From: Talinum fruticosum
Lineage: Eukaryota; Streptophyta; Magnoliopsida; Caryophyllales; Talinaceae
Assembly (NCBI GenBank): GCA_021018815.1
Contig: JAITYX010000006.1
Coordinates: 310,001-374,000, forward strand
Reading direction: 5' to 3'
DNA length: 64,000 bases
Shown here one piece after another: positions 46,196 through 56,563 of the stretch. Within the stretch, counting starts at the first letter, position 1. Each line of letters starts with the position of its first letter. The notes beneath the pieces were generated by a model. It was given only the letters and a program-made list of their open reading frames with translations, searched no databases and was not told the DNA's origin. A program made the position numbers and the translations under genes.

Positions 46196-46856
46196 TGTAT
46201 CAAGTATTAAGAGGGTGAGACTGGACAAATTGAGTTGTGAGTCTTCTTAATGTATTTTGCATTAGGCATAGGCCCACTTAGGCTTGATTATTGGGAAAGT
46301 GGTTACTCTCCACTCATAGCACGCTTTTTCTGGATTGGACTAAGAGGCACCGAGAATTCATGCTTTTTCCTGCCATGCACCCCATGGAGGACTAAATTCT
46401 TGGACTATGAGACACCGTGTATCCGACTTACATGTGTCCCTCTTTTGACCATATATCCTTGGTTGTTTAGGTGGTCCCTTTCTCTTCATGTGCATGCTTT
46501 AAATGAATGTGGTTGTTTCTATTATTTAACCTTTCTCTTGTGAACCTTTTAGTTTAACCTGATTCATTAAATAATCTTTGCATGGATCCAAAAGTAAAAG
46601 AAAATAATAAACCTTCTTCAATGGGTCCAATTTGTGCATTTTAGGCAAAAGTCCAAATTTACATCTCCTTTTAGGTCAGTCCATTAATCGTATTTCCGAG
46701 ACAGTCTAAAAAATCCTTAGTCTCGGCCTTTTCTTTTTAATCACCGGTCGCCCTAGTTGGGTCCTGTCGTGGACCGCCTCTCTTCTCTTCGATTAGTTTT
46801 AGGTTTGGCTTTTAGGTTTTCGATTTTTATGGTTAACGTACTTGCATTTTTTTCAT
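46196..46856 (+). other. T4 leader between primer site and minisatellite
   Basis: Leader DNA. A 97-codon frame (46250-46543) is open but has no motif that I know. Ogre-type elements can have an extra ORF before gag, so this frame is noted without a function. Confidence 0.35.
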
Positions 46857-47355
46857 CTATCCAAAAATTAAATTCATCTAAAATAGGGAGTCTATTTTAC
46901 ATTAGTCAAATTAAAATTTATCTTAAATTGGTGAGTCCATTTTTGTATTATCCAAATTTCAAATTCATCTCAAAATAGGTGAATTTTATTTGGATTAGCC
47001 CAATTTAAAATTCATCTCAAATAGGTGAGTCTTTCATTTACGTTTAGCCAAATTAAAATTCATTTATAATTGAGAGATCTTTTATTTACATATAGCCAAA
47101 GTAAAATACATCCCGATTAGGTGAGTCATTGTTTCCAATTAGCCAAATTAAAATTCATCACAAATTAGGTGTGTCTCGTGTTGCATTAGCAAAATTAAAT
47201 TCATCTCAAATTAGGTAAATTTACTTTTTGTATTAGCCAAATTAAAATTCATTTCAAAATAGGTGAGTCTTTTGTTTCCATTTAGCCAAATCAAATTCAT
47301 CTCAAACCAGGTGATTCTTTGTTTTCATTTAACCAAATCAATTTCATCCTAATTT
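46857..47355 (+). repeat. 47-bp minisatellite in the T4 5' leader (about 11 copies)
   Basis: A unit of the form TTAGCCAAATTAAAATTCAT then CTCAAATTAGGTGAGTCTTT repeats in tandem. The ATTCATC core begins at 46872, 46916, 46963, 47010, 47058, 47106, 47153, 47199, 47247, 47295 and 47341, with spacings of 44-48 bases. Copies are diverged. It lies between the primer site and gag. Confidence 0.9.
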
Positions 47356-47399
47356 ATGGGACTCAATTGGTATCGATGCATTTCACTTTGGTCAATTTG

Positions 47400-48360
47400 C
47401 ATTCTTTATGTGCATCCAAATAAAAAAGCATATTATTTGCTTTTCTCTTAGGATCATTCCTTCTTCGGGCCAAGCACTTATGCCCTATCTCCCCAAAAAA
47501 ATTTCACTAGTCAATCCCGAGCACTTACTCTTTTTAGAACACAAGATAGGAAGTCCGACTCAAATCAGGAATCTTGGCATGAAGGGGTTCGGAAATAAGA
47601 AGTCTATTTTAACACTAGCACGTACCGCACCGAGTACGTCCAACACCTTTACTACGAGTACATCGCCCATATACAAAGGACAACCCTCCTCCAAAAATGG
47701 TAAACAAGCCGAGTAAACTCCCATCATAACCTCGGTTCGAAGAGTCTCGTCGCCAAAATAGAAGCTAAGATTGAGGTCCATGATAAAAATATTGAGTTAA
47801 TGGTAGAAACCCTTAACCTCATATTCAAAGAACTAGAGATGAAACCAAAGTCCAATGGGAAAGAAAAAGAAGAATAACCTCAACATCAGCCTTAGCCCAA
47901 GTCATCAAGTTCCATGAAACTCAAAACCCTTATGACCACGTGGCGAACTTTATTGGCGCAATGACTTTATAGAATGTAACGGAGGACACATGCCATGTCA
48001 TCTTTCCATGGACATTGACAAAGATCTCATAAAGTGGTATAATGGAGTTGACCCACACAAGGTCACAAACCGGCAAGATCTTTGTCGGGAGTTCTTACAT
48101 TAATACTCTTACAATACTTATTTACCAGTCAATCTTCGGGACCTAGAGTTGATCAAACCGGAGACAAAGACAACTTCGCCGACTTCCTCACTCGTTGTAG
48201 GGAAAGGCTGCTCACTTGACTGATTGACCCTCCGAAAAGGATTAAGTTAGAGTTATCATCAAAAACCTTAAATGTACATATCAACAACACTTGAAGTTCT
48301 TACCTATCATACACTTCAAATACTCCGAGATGCTTGGCGTGCTTATAGATTAAACATCCA
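47400..48360 (+). pseudogene. T4 gag remnant (Ty3/gypsy type)
   Basis: The N-terminal part has a coiled-coil-like stretch (DKNIELMVETLNLIFKELEM; about 47785-47840). The core reads DKDLIKWYNGVDPHKVTN, then DLCREFLH(stop)YSYNTYLPVN and DNFADFLTRCRERLL (48010-48220), the Retrotrans_gag pattern of a Trp-containing helix, a Leu/Phe block and an Arg-rich FxxRxxE block. CTCTTAG at about 47450 could be a 3' splice site, as Ogre has an intron upstream. Frameshifts and stops disable it. Confidence 0.7.
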
Positions 48361-48918
48361 CAAAAGCTTCAACTACTAGAAGATCACCTAAAGAGTCCAT
48401 CACTCATCAAGGATGGTAATAAAGTGCGTATTTTCCTATTTCATATATGTTCTATGTCATTTTCCTTTTCTTGTTTCCAAAATAACCCAAAATCAATATT
48501 CATTTTTAAACTAAGAAGGCTCGATTTCCACTATAGCGGATATGTAGGAAGCCCATAAGGTCCTCGCCACAACCCTAATCTTGATCCCAATTCTCATTTT
48601 CTAAAATCAAAGCTACTTTTCCATACTTAGAGGAACATAGGTCGATCGAGAAGCATGCCATTCTGATTGGGCACTAAACCGTCAGGTTCACAATTAACCG
48701 CTAGCCGTAGTACATTAAAGTTGAAGCGGCCCATTTTTCATTGTGCTCTAATTTGGGAAGTTGGGGCTAATGTGCAATTTGGTTTTTGTCTTTTTCAAAT
48801 TTTTTCACATCGTCTTAACTAAAGAATGCATGTCTTATTAGAATAGAGTCTTGTATTCATCTCCTTGGCATGAGTCAAAATTCTAAAATATAGAAATCAA
48901 TAACAAGGAATTATACAA
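48361..48918 (+). other. T4 region after gag, with internal purine-tract-like site
   Basis: Pol is absent: gag runs straight into sequence also present in T5 (54400-54900). AAGTTGGGGCTAATGTGC at 48757-48774 is the internal purine-tract-like site. It is followed by the conserved AAAGAATGCATGTCTTA and TAGAGTCTTGTATTCATCTC segments (to about 48880). Confidence 0.6.
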
Positions 48919-48998
48919 TCAAGCATCATCCATCAAGTCAGCATCGGGAAGGTCATTGCCACCTTCAAAAGAATCTCCTATGCCATCATCCGTTTGAA
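48919..48998 (-). pseudogene. C-terminal tail of the antisense accessory gene in T4
   Basis: The minus strand reads EFQTDDGIGDSFEGGND then LPDADLMDDA and a TGA stop (48921-48919). The acidic tail ends in a position matching the expected end of the antisense PMD gene of T1 near 11505. The rest of the gene is deleted in T4. This is a short reading and the identity is inferred from position. Confidence 0.45.
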
Positions 48999-49280
48999 AT
49001 TCACCGGTTCTCTAAAATTCGAGAAGATTCGGACACAAGCACCCAAGAAGAACATGGAGGCTCACGATCAAAAGGATTATACGACTCAAAGAATACTAAG
49101 GAAAAGGCACAAATCATTTGCCTTGTTAACAACGGAGCTATTAGCACACGTGACAAAAAAGATTAAAATTAGAATACGACACATAATCTCAGTAAAACTT
49201 CATAGGTTCCGAGTTAGATGAATATCCGTCCCTAATTCAGCGAAAATGGGTAGACTTCAAGCTTCAAACTTAATAGTGGT

Positions 49281-49375
49281 TAAGGTTCGGACATCCCCCA
49301 TTAAACATCACGCCTAATAGAGGTCAAGGTTAAGACAACCTCATCGAGCTTCAGGTCAAACAACGGTCAAGGTTC
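49281..49375 (+). repeat. Short minisatellite in the T4 3' region (3 copies of about 44 bp)
   Basis: The AAGGTTCGGACA / AAGGTTAAGACA / AAGGTTCAAACA core recurs from 49281, 49325 and 49368, followed by CGAGCTTCAGG-type wording. It is the same unit as the nine-copy array in T5. Confidence 0.8.
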
Positions 49376-49948
49376 AAACATCCCCGTTGAGCTTCGGGAC
49401 GTCTCAATGGCCAAGTCAAGGAAGCGCGTTTAAAACGTGATCTCGGTTACAAATCATTTTCGAGTAACACTTGAATCTATTGACATTCAATTATTAGCTA
49501 ACAAAATTGTTAATGCATAAAATTATAGCCAAGATTCGGACCAAGAAACACTCAAGCTTAGGCCCCTTATCCGAGCTTCAGGATGATAATCAAGCCAAGC
49601 TCGAGCATACTTCACCAAACTTCGGATCCAAGAAGTGGTCAAGTTTAAGCACCCTACTTGGACTTCCGAATTTACTACCCCAGTCAAGTTTAAGCTCCTC
49701 GCCAAGCTTCGGACTAAGCATGTGGTCAAGTTTAGGCACACCAATCCTAGCTTCAGGACTTTAATTAGCCAAGTTGAGGAATCGACCACCAAGACTTCGG
49801 ACTCCGTTAGTCAAGTCCAAGCTCTCTTGTTAGAGTTCAAGTCAAGCGTTGATGCATTGATTCAATCGGCATCCGAAGCAACCGGTAAGTACCCTTTAGT
49901 GTCTACTTCGGCCTTCGTATTTCATAGTTGATCATAGTGGGGCCTAAC
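49376..49948 (+). other. T4 3' region and polypurine tract
   Basis: No supported gene. Diffuse AAGCCAAGCT/CAAGTTTAAGC wording repeats. It ends in AGTGGGGCCTAAC (49936-49948), the polypurine tract before the 3' LTR. Open frames on both strands here (up to 98 codons) lack known motifs. Confidence 0.55.
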
Positions 49949-51719
49949 CGTGGACACCGAACAAGTGTCATCCCTTTTCTATTTATTTATTATTTTTATT
50001 TTTGTCGATGCATTGATGAAATCCTAGTCCTGTTTGCTAACAAGATCACAATCGGAGTCTAATTGGCATGACGGAAGCTATTAAACCATAAAGAACCTAT
50101 TAACACCGTAAAATTAGCCTTTTTGCTTGGGTGGACCAATAAACTCGTTTTCTTTCTGCCGAACCAAGCCTCGGACCAAGCTCCCAAAAGGAACGAAGGA
50201 TGGCATCGTGTTCGAGTCCAAACCGCACATTAAATGCAACGTTGCACTCTCAGCATTCAAGCTTACCACAAAGCTCAACGCCCGTACGACGAGTGTGTTA
50301 ACTCGCAACACATTTCAACATCATCTGGTCAAAACGCCTCATTTTCTTCCTAGTGACCAATCGAGGCACAAAACTCAAGATGTTTATATGACTTCGTTTT
50401 AACCGGTGTCGCGTTTCATGGCTCAAATCGCCAAAACGCCGCATTTTGCTCTAGTCTCCAACCGAGACACGTAAGCTCGTTTTGATGGACACCGCGTTTT
50501 GAGCATTACCTCACCAAAACATACATTTCTACCCTAATTGAATTCTATAAATAGAGGACCTAACCCCTCATTTGGGAGATGGTTGATTCCTAAGCTATAT
50601 GCTCCGACTTTTGAGTTAGCTACTATGTCAACTCTAGACATTTACATTTCTCTCTTCCATTTCCTAATCCTTCCATTTTCACCATACCATTACACACTAC
50701 CTCGCCTCACAAAATCTAAAAACTAGCCTTCTTTGAGCTCACTACCCCGCCGTTACGCTGCGAATTTAGATCGTGATCCAAGCTTTGCAAGTGGGACAAT
50801 GTCGAGGCACCGGACTAACCTTCATTATCTTTTACAAGTGTATTTATTCATACTTTTTATCACTTTTCGTATTATCCATAAAGATGTATTCGCTTTTAAT
50901 TCCTCCCCACCCGCTATAACTTGTTTTGTTTTCCGCTTTCTTTATCATTTTCCTCATCGATTTCTTAACATTCCCTGTTTGATTTAATCTTTGCAATTCG
51001 GATGTTGTGCGCTTGACTATTTAAACACATTTTTTTACTCATAACTTAAACTAGTCAAGGTCGTCTATGGACAGGTGGAATGTAGAACATCCCTCTATTT
51101 TAAAGCATCACACCCTAACACCAAGATTCACAGTTTAAACCAATTGAGTCTCTTTTGAAACCTTTATCAAGCTTAGTTTTTCCACACTAAGATTGGAAGA
51201 GTACTTATTTTTATTTTTATTAGTTTTTTATCCCTAAAAATGACTTGTGATTCCCTATTTGTCTGTTTCATTTCTCTTTATCTACTTCTCGGCATTTCGA
51301 GTTAAAAATATGAAAATTTGGGTTTCATTTTCACAACCTAAGCTATATGGTCAAGATTGATTTCTCGCTTTATCCCCATAGCTGGTGCCGGACTCCAGTG
51401 AGTGTTGGTTGATACCAGCACCGGCTAGAGGTCGGCTCGGCTCTCGCCCTAGTCAGGTTTATCTGTTTGGCCCGAGAGTTTTACTAGCAAGATGTAATCT
51501 CAATTTTTTCATTTTTTCCTAAGCTCGAAATAAAATCCCAAGATTTCTTTTAAATTAATTTCTAAAATGAAAACGATTAATAAAAATCGTGAATAACCAT
51601 TTTACTTGCACTATTTTAAAAAATAGACTCTAAAAATTAATAATCTTAATAACATACTGAGATTCGTGAGGAAACTCGATCCGACCGGTTCACTATGTGG
51701 ACGAGTCGTGGTTCCTATA
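49949..51719 (+). repeat. T4 3' LTR (1771 bp)
   Basis: It starts CGTGGACACC and ends CCTATA, followed by AATTT. TATAAATAG lies at 50546-50554. It aligns with the 5' LTR, including the GC-rich island (about 51380-51470) and the end segment. It is about 205 bp shorter, from several internal deletions. Confidence 0.9.
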
Positions 51720-51878
51720 AATTTATATTACCTATTCTAATTTAACCTAAAATCTCTACCTAACTAAACACAAAAAATAGAAAGGTAAAAGCGAAAAGAG
51801 TCAAGTATTGAGATGACACAAAATTAGAGTAAGGCGAGATTAGTGGCTTATCCTAGTAAAGCCAACGAACAGAGATAG

Positions 51879-51914
<36 letters not shown>

Positions 51915-53000
51915 GCATGAGAAATAAAAGTCGGAGAGTGAGGGCGATTGGCTCGAAGTAGAAATAGAGTAAGGAAAACGAAATGAGAGAGGAAAGAGAC
52001 TGAAATAGAGGGTGAGAGCGACAGGGAGAAAAAGTGAGGGATTGACAACCATAGTAGAGAAAGAGAAGAAGAAGAAGAGACTGAGGGGGAACATGTGTAG
52101 TGGAAAGGAATACGAACAACAACAAAGAAGAAGAAACCAAAGTAGAGGCAAGAAGCAAGCGAATTAGACAAAGAGAAGAAGAGTGTGAGCGAGACCAAGC
52201 AGAAAAAAGAGGGAGATCGAGAGCAAAATTGGTTAAGCTTATGGGTTTCGAAATTGGTTATGTTTGTGATTGAACATGAGTTTGGAGTATATTGAATAGT
52301 TTATTATGCGAAATTGTGGCACAAACTAAGTTATCCGGGATCAACTAACCTGTGGGGTAGTTGTGAATGAAGAAATGGAATTAGAGGATTGATTATATGG
52401 GTAGTCGGCATTGAGAAATTTGACTTGAATATGGAGGCTGATAGGTGTTTGTGATTATTATAACTCATAGAAACTAAATTAGTGAATTGACATGTTAAGG
52501 AGGGACAACTTGTGGGTGTAAATGGAATGTAATAATTGGGAATGAGTTGTGATTGTTAGGTTAAATCGTAATGGGTTGGGATAGTTTGTGGTATTGTGGC
52601 TCATTTGAAATAAATTGATGAATTAACGGGTTTAAGAAAAAGTATAAAAAAGTGAGCTAAAAATAACAAATGTTAGAATCCGTAACTTATTGTAAGCGTT
52701 TGTAGTTTGTGGCATGAGTGAAATTGAATGTTGTGGATTCATATTGAGTGATACTTGAGGTCCGAAAATGGCAAAAATTGATGGTGCTGATGTCTCGTTA
52801 GAGCTAAACGAGGGAAGGGTAGTTTGTTGGTTAGTTTTGGTGGTTATCTCTTGATTGGTGATTACTTGTATCTACTTTACCTTTGGCCTATGTACATTTT
52901 CTATACCAAAGTTAGGTCTAGTGGAGCAATATTTCTTGGTTAGTTTGGGTTAGATGATACAGATGTTCCATTCAGTTTGTAGTTTGAATTAAGGACCCGG
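51720..53000 (+). other. Continuation of the chromovirus LTR, then unassigned DNA
   Basis: The start (second AATTT and following) must continue the LTR cut at 44200. GA-rich leader-like DNA runs from 51880 to 52210, followed by G/T-rich non-coding DNA. I cannot fix the LTR end. Ser/Leu-rich minus-strand frames at 51840-52198 are shadows of the GA-rich stretch. Confidence 0.4.
51879..51914. repeat. (TA)n(GA)n microsatellite
   Basis: A short TA run (51879-51888) leads into about 13 GA repeats (51889-51914). Confidence 0.95.
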
Positions 53001-54375
53001 GTTGGAAAAAAATATGATAAGTCCCCCTTTCGGACTCTTTTGGAATTCAAGTAGCATTTATGACTCCCATGCCAATTGGATCTATTCTTAAAAGTTTTGA
53101 ATGCTTGAAAAAGAAAAAAATAAGAGAAGAAATGAATGAAAAGAATGAAAAAAAAAGAAAAAAGAGTAATGAAATAAGTGATTCGTATGGGGAAAGTTCA
53201 AGAAGTTTTATGCTCATTCCTTTAGTTGTCTTAAAACTTGGTTGTGCTTAAAGAGGTGAATTGGCAGAAAGTTTTTCGTCATGACTGGAATTATTTTTTG
53301 CTCGTTTGCTGTTGGGCCTCAACTATTTAGCTCCACATTCCCAAATTGATTCCCCTTTCTACCAATAAACATTGGCCACGTTACAAGCTTTAAAAGACCT
53401 CTTGATTGCACTTGCATTTTGCCTCTATAGTGGTGGAGAATGAGAATTTTACCAAGCTTATGGTTGGTTGTGATTTTGGAAAGAGATATTGAGAGAACCC
53501 TCAAAGATTTCGAATGAGTTGGCGTGATCCACATTCCCTAAAGTGAGGCTCCCCGAGTCAAACTAGTTTGCCATTTGTTTAAGGGTGTCATGAATGTTAA
53601 TGTAATTCAATACGGGACGATCATGCATTGTAACCAAGCATTATAGTCATTGACATTATCAAGCAAGTTTTCCTGAAAAGCACGAAACTTTAAATAAGTT
53701 GTGTGTGTGCATGGTTATTACTCATTGATTGAACTGTTAATATGTCATCCGAGGAGGGTGAACGCGAGGTTTGACCCCGGGATCGTTAATTGACAGTCTA
53801 GCTTGGGGACAAGCTAGAGCTAAGCTTGGGGTCGTGTGAGAAGTTATGCAAAGTTGAAGTCGTGTGGGACCTACCGTGCGTAAGCTGCACAACCCATGCG
53901 AAGAGGCGAAACTTCGGGTATTCTACACTGCTACCCGTGCAAAGACTCGCACGGTCGTGCGAAATTGCGACTAAAACTTGCACGGCTACTCGCGACCTCC
54001 GGATTCATGATTTATTAGCTTCCCATTTGTGTTTTCGGATATCTTTTCTTTATTTTAAGTTTTAGCTAGGGTTTTTCTATTAGAGAGTTTTGAGTGGAGG
54101 CTCAAGAACTTGTAAGAATTATTGTTTACTTGAAGATTATTTACAATTGAATCGTATCAAATTTTTATTCAAGAATCGTAATTTCTCCTCTTTATGTTTT
54201 CTTCACAGTTTCTTTTTATCTCTCCACGGTTGTGTTCATTGAATTTTGTGAGTTGTTTAGTATCATCTTTAGAGGCTAAATTTCGTACTTAGGTTGGGAT
54301 TAATCCCTATTATGTCTTCATAATCATGAATTGAATTTTGATTGGATTGTTCTATGCTTGTCGGGTTAGAATTCA
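53000..54375 (+). mobile_element. Athila-like gypsy 3' end and partial LTR
   Basis: An A-rich purine run (53105-53165), a GGCCACGTTACAAGC segment (53371-53385) and the double TAGCTTGGGG / AAGCTTGGGG tract (53800-53832) resemble the 3' ends of Athila-type elements by recollection. The LTR would start TGTGAGAAG at about 53835 and is cut near 54375, where T5 starts. The part at 53840-54000 has several CGTGCGAA/CGCACGG-type words. No coding region; the Lys-rich 63-codon frame at 53060 is composition-driven. Confidence 0.45.
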
Positions 54376-54879
54376 CTTCGCTTATCACTTAAAGTTCTTG
54401 GCCATCATGGACTTCAAAACACTTCGAGATATTGGCATGCTCATTAAAGAAGAATAATCTTCATCCGACTAGAAGTCATCTAATGAGCCCACTACTCATC
54501 AAGGATACCAATAAATACAAGTATTTCCCTTTCATATTTGTTCTTTGTCCATTTCCCTTTTCCATATTCAGTGTAATGTCTATTTCTTTTTCTTATTTTC
54601 CCATAAAAGAAAACCAACCCAAATTACTTTCCTTTCATACGTACGAAGCCCACAAGGTCCAACCCCAAACCTAATATTGATCCGAATTCCCATTTCAAAT
54701 TCCCAAAATCAAAGCCACTTTACGTTATCCAAAGAAGCAAAAACTAATTACAAAAATGCACCGAATCGTCAAGAACCATGCCAATTTGATTTAACACCAA
54801 ACTGTTAGGAGCATGGTCCACCTGCAGCAGACGACATCGCAGCTTGAGCATGTTACCATTCTTTAGGCTCTACTTTAAG

Positions 54880-54893
54880 GAGTGGGGGCTAAA
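54880..54893 (+). other. T5 internal purine-tract-like site
   Basis: GAGTGGGGGCTAAA, then TGTGCATCTTTGTCTTTG. This is the best-preserved copy of the site also seen at 11329 and 48757. Confidence 0.5.
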
Positions 54894-55335
54894 TGTGCAT
54901 CTTTGTCTTTGTCTTTTTTTTTTTTGGCCTCATCTTAATAAAAGAATGCATTTGTTCTTAGAATAGAGTCTTGCATTCATCTCCTTTGCATGAGTCAAAC
55001 TCCTAAAAACACAAAAATTAAATAACAAAGCACTCGTACAAGGAATCGCCTAAGAGCTAGACACAAGCACTAAGGAAGAACGTGGGAGCTCGGGATCGAA
55101 AGAGTTATACAACCATAACAACTCCAAGAATACTCTCGGGAAGACACAACTCGTCTACCTTATAAAGGAACTATTAGCACACAAACTAAACGCTCAAATT
55201 TCAAATGAGGCATATCACCTCATGGAACATCATATCTTCAAGCAAGCGGACTTCAGGTCATCCAACGATCAAGTCTAAGCAAGGATTTCTATAAAAAGAT
55301 AAGCATCCTTCCCTATTCTCGACGAAAGTGGATAT

Positions 55336-55750
55336 AAGTCGAGCTTTAGGCCCAATAGCGGTCAAGGTTTACGCACACCTCGGTCGAGTCTCGGACTCCA
55401 AGAGCGGTCAAGGTTTAGGCATACCTCAATCGAGTCTCGGACCTAAGAGCGAGCCAAGGTTCGGACACAACTCGTCGAGCTTCGAGCCCAACAACCATCA
55501 AGGTTAAGACAACCCCGTCGAGCTTCGGCCCATTAGTAGTCAAGGTTCGGACACAACCCCGTCGAGTCCGAGGCCCGAGTAGTGGTCAAGGTTTAAACAC
55601 AACACAGTCGAGCTTTAGGCCGAGCAGCGAGTCAAGGTTCAAACACGACTCGGTTGAGCTTCGGGCCTAACAACGGTCAAGGTTCATACACAACTCGGTC
55701 GAGTCTCGAGTCCAAGCAGTGGTCAAGGTTCGGACACCACACGTAGACTT
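55336..55750 (+). repeat. 46-bp minisatellite in the T5 3' region (9 copies)
   Basis: A unit like GTCGAGCTTCGGGCC-CAACAACGGTCAAGG-TTCGGACACAACTCG repeats. CAAGG begins at 55363, 55409, 55455, 55499, 55541, 55587, 55633, 55678 and 55724, so spacings are 42-46 bases. T4 has three copies of the same unit. Confidence 0.93.
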
Positions 55751-56563
55751 CAAGACCGCTCCATGGCCAAGTCAAAAACAACAATTGAAACATGATCCGG
55801 TTACAAATTATCTTCAGGTAACACTTGAAACCATTTTCATTTGATTATTAGCTAACAAAACTATTAGTGCCGTGTACCGGGAATTGTAGGCTCGAATCAT
55901 CGCGTTTCACTTCGATCCAACCGGACGAGGAGCCGATCACATCAAGATGACTTTAGATGCTGCATTTGATGATCACAAGCATTAAAGTGCTGCATTTTGG
56001 CTCGAAGAAAGTCTAGCCGAGACTAAGCACACGCATCCCACATAAAAATGAACAAGGCCAAAAATAGAAACCCGCCAAAAATGGAAACCTACCAAAAATG
56101 AAAACTTTCCATTTTTGGAAAGCTACTATGGCCGGCGCCCGCCATCACAAAATAGTAAGTAGAACGATGTGTTTTTCCCCGGAGACTCCCTTTGAACCAC
56201 GCAAGGGCACTAAACCCTAGGCATTCAATGATGGTCGGCGCCGACCATCCCCGTTATATCCAGTCTTAGCTCTTCTATCCTGTTCAATCATCATAATATC
56301 CTGCCGGATTTTTTCGCTACTTTTGGACGGCTTGCCAAGAGTTAACCTAGGTCATTCCTTGACCTAACCGCTCCTTGTAAATAGAGAGCCTTGACTCTCA
56401 TTCCCACACGACTTCTTGCCTTAGCATCATACTCGTTGAAAATCGCCTAAGAGCTACAAATTACCGTCATTTGTATTATGATCTCTTGGTCCCTTTTCAG
56501 CGTATTCCTCCATTATACTTGCTATATACGATCCATAAACTCCATCAATCACACATCAGCCTA

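Larger units (their letters stand above)
44201..51719 (+). mobile_element. T4: complete, gag-only Tat/Ogre-like retrotransposon (7519 bp)
   Basis: Two LTRs, a tRNA-Arg-type primer site, a 5' leader with a minisatellite, a gag remnant, a 3' region with internal purine tract and short minisatellite, and a terminal polypurine tract are all present. The element is flanked by perfect AATTT (44196-44200 and 51720-51724). No protease, reverse transcriptase, RNase H or integrase can be found, so it is non-autonomous or pol was deleted before or after insertion. It shares LTRs and 3' region with T1. Confidence 0.9.
54376..56563 (+). mobile_element. T5: truncated Tat-like fragment (3' region and part of an LTR)
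   Basis: It aligns with the T4 region after gag (from about 48290): ACTTCAAAACACTTCGAGAT and CATCAAGGATACCAATAAA match. Then come the internal purine tract (54880), conserved spacer, minisatellite and AATTATTAGCTAACAAAA-type segment. From about 55870 it jumps to the inner part of an LTR and ends near 56560 inside the LTR (compare 15520-15640). The LTR start and polypurine tract are deleted. GGCGCC islands lie at 56127-56148 and 56230-56249. Confidence 0.75.

Noticed and set aside
46250..46543. 97-codon frame in the T4 leader as an Ogre-type ORF before gag
   Set aside because: No motif or second copy supports it; noted only in the leader entry.
46857..47355. Possible CRISPR-like array
   Set aside because: The repeats are head-to-tail with no unique spacers and lie in a plant retrotransposon leader. 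It is a minisatellite. The same holds for 55336-55750.
51840..52198. Three overlapping minus-strand frames of about 100 codons
   Set aside because: They are shadows of a GA-rich microsatellite and purine-rich stretch, and all three frames are open at once.
53060..53251. Lys/Glu-rich 63-codon frame
   Set aside because: It translates an A-rich purine run typical of gypsy 3' regions, with no conserved motif.
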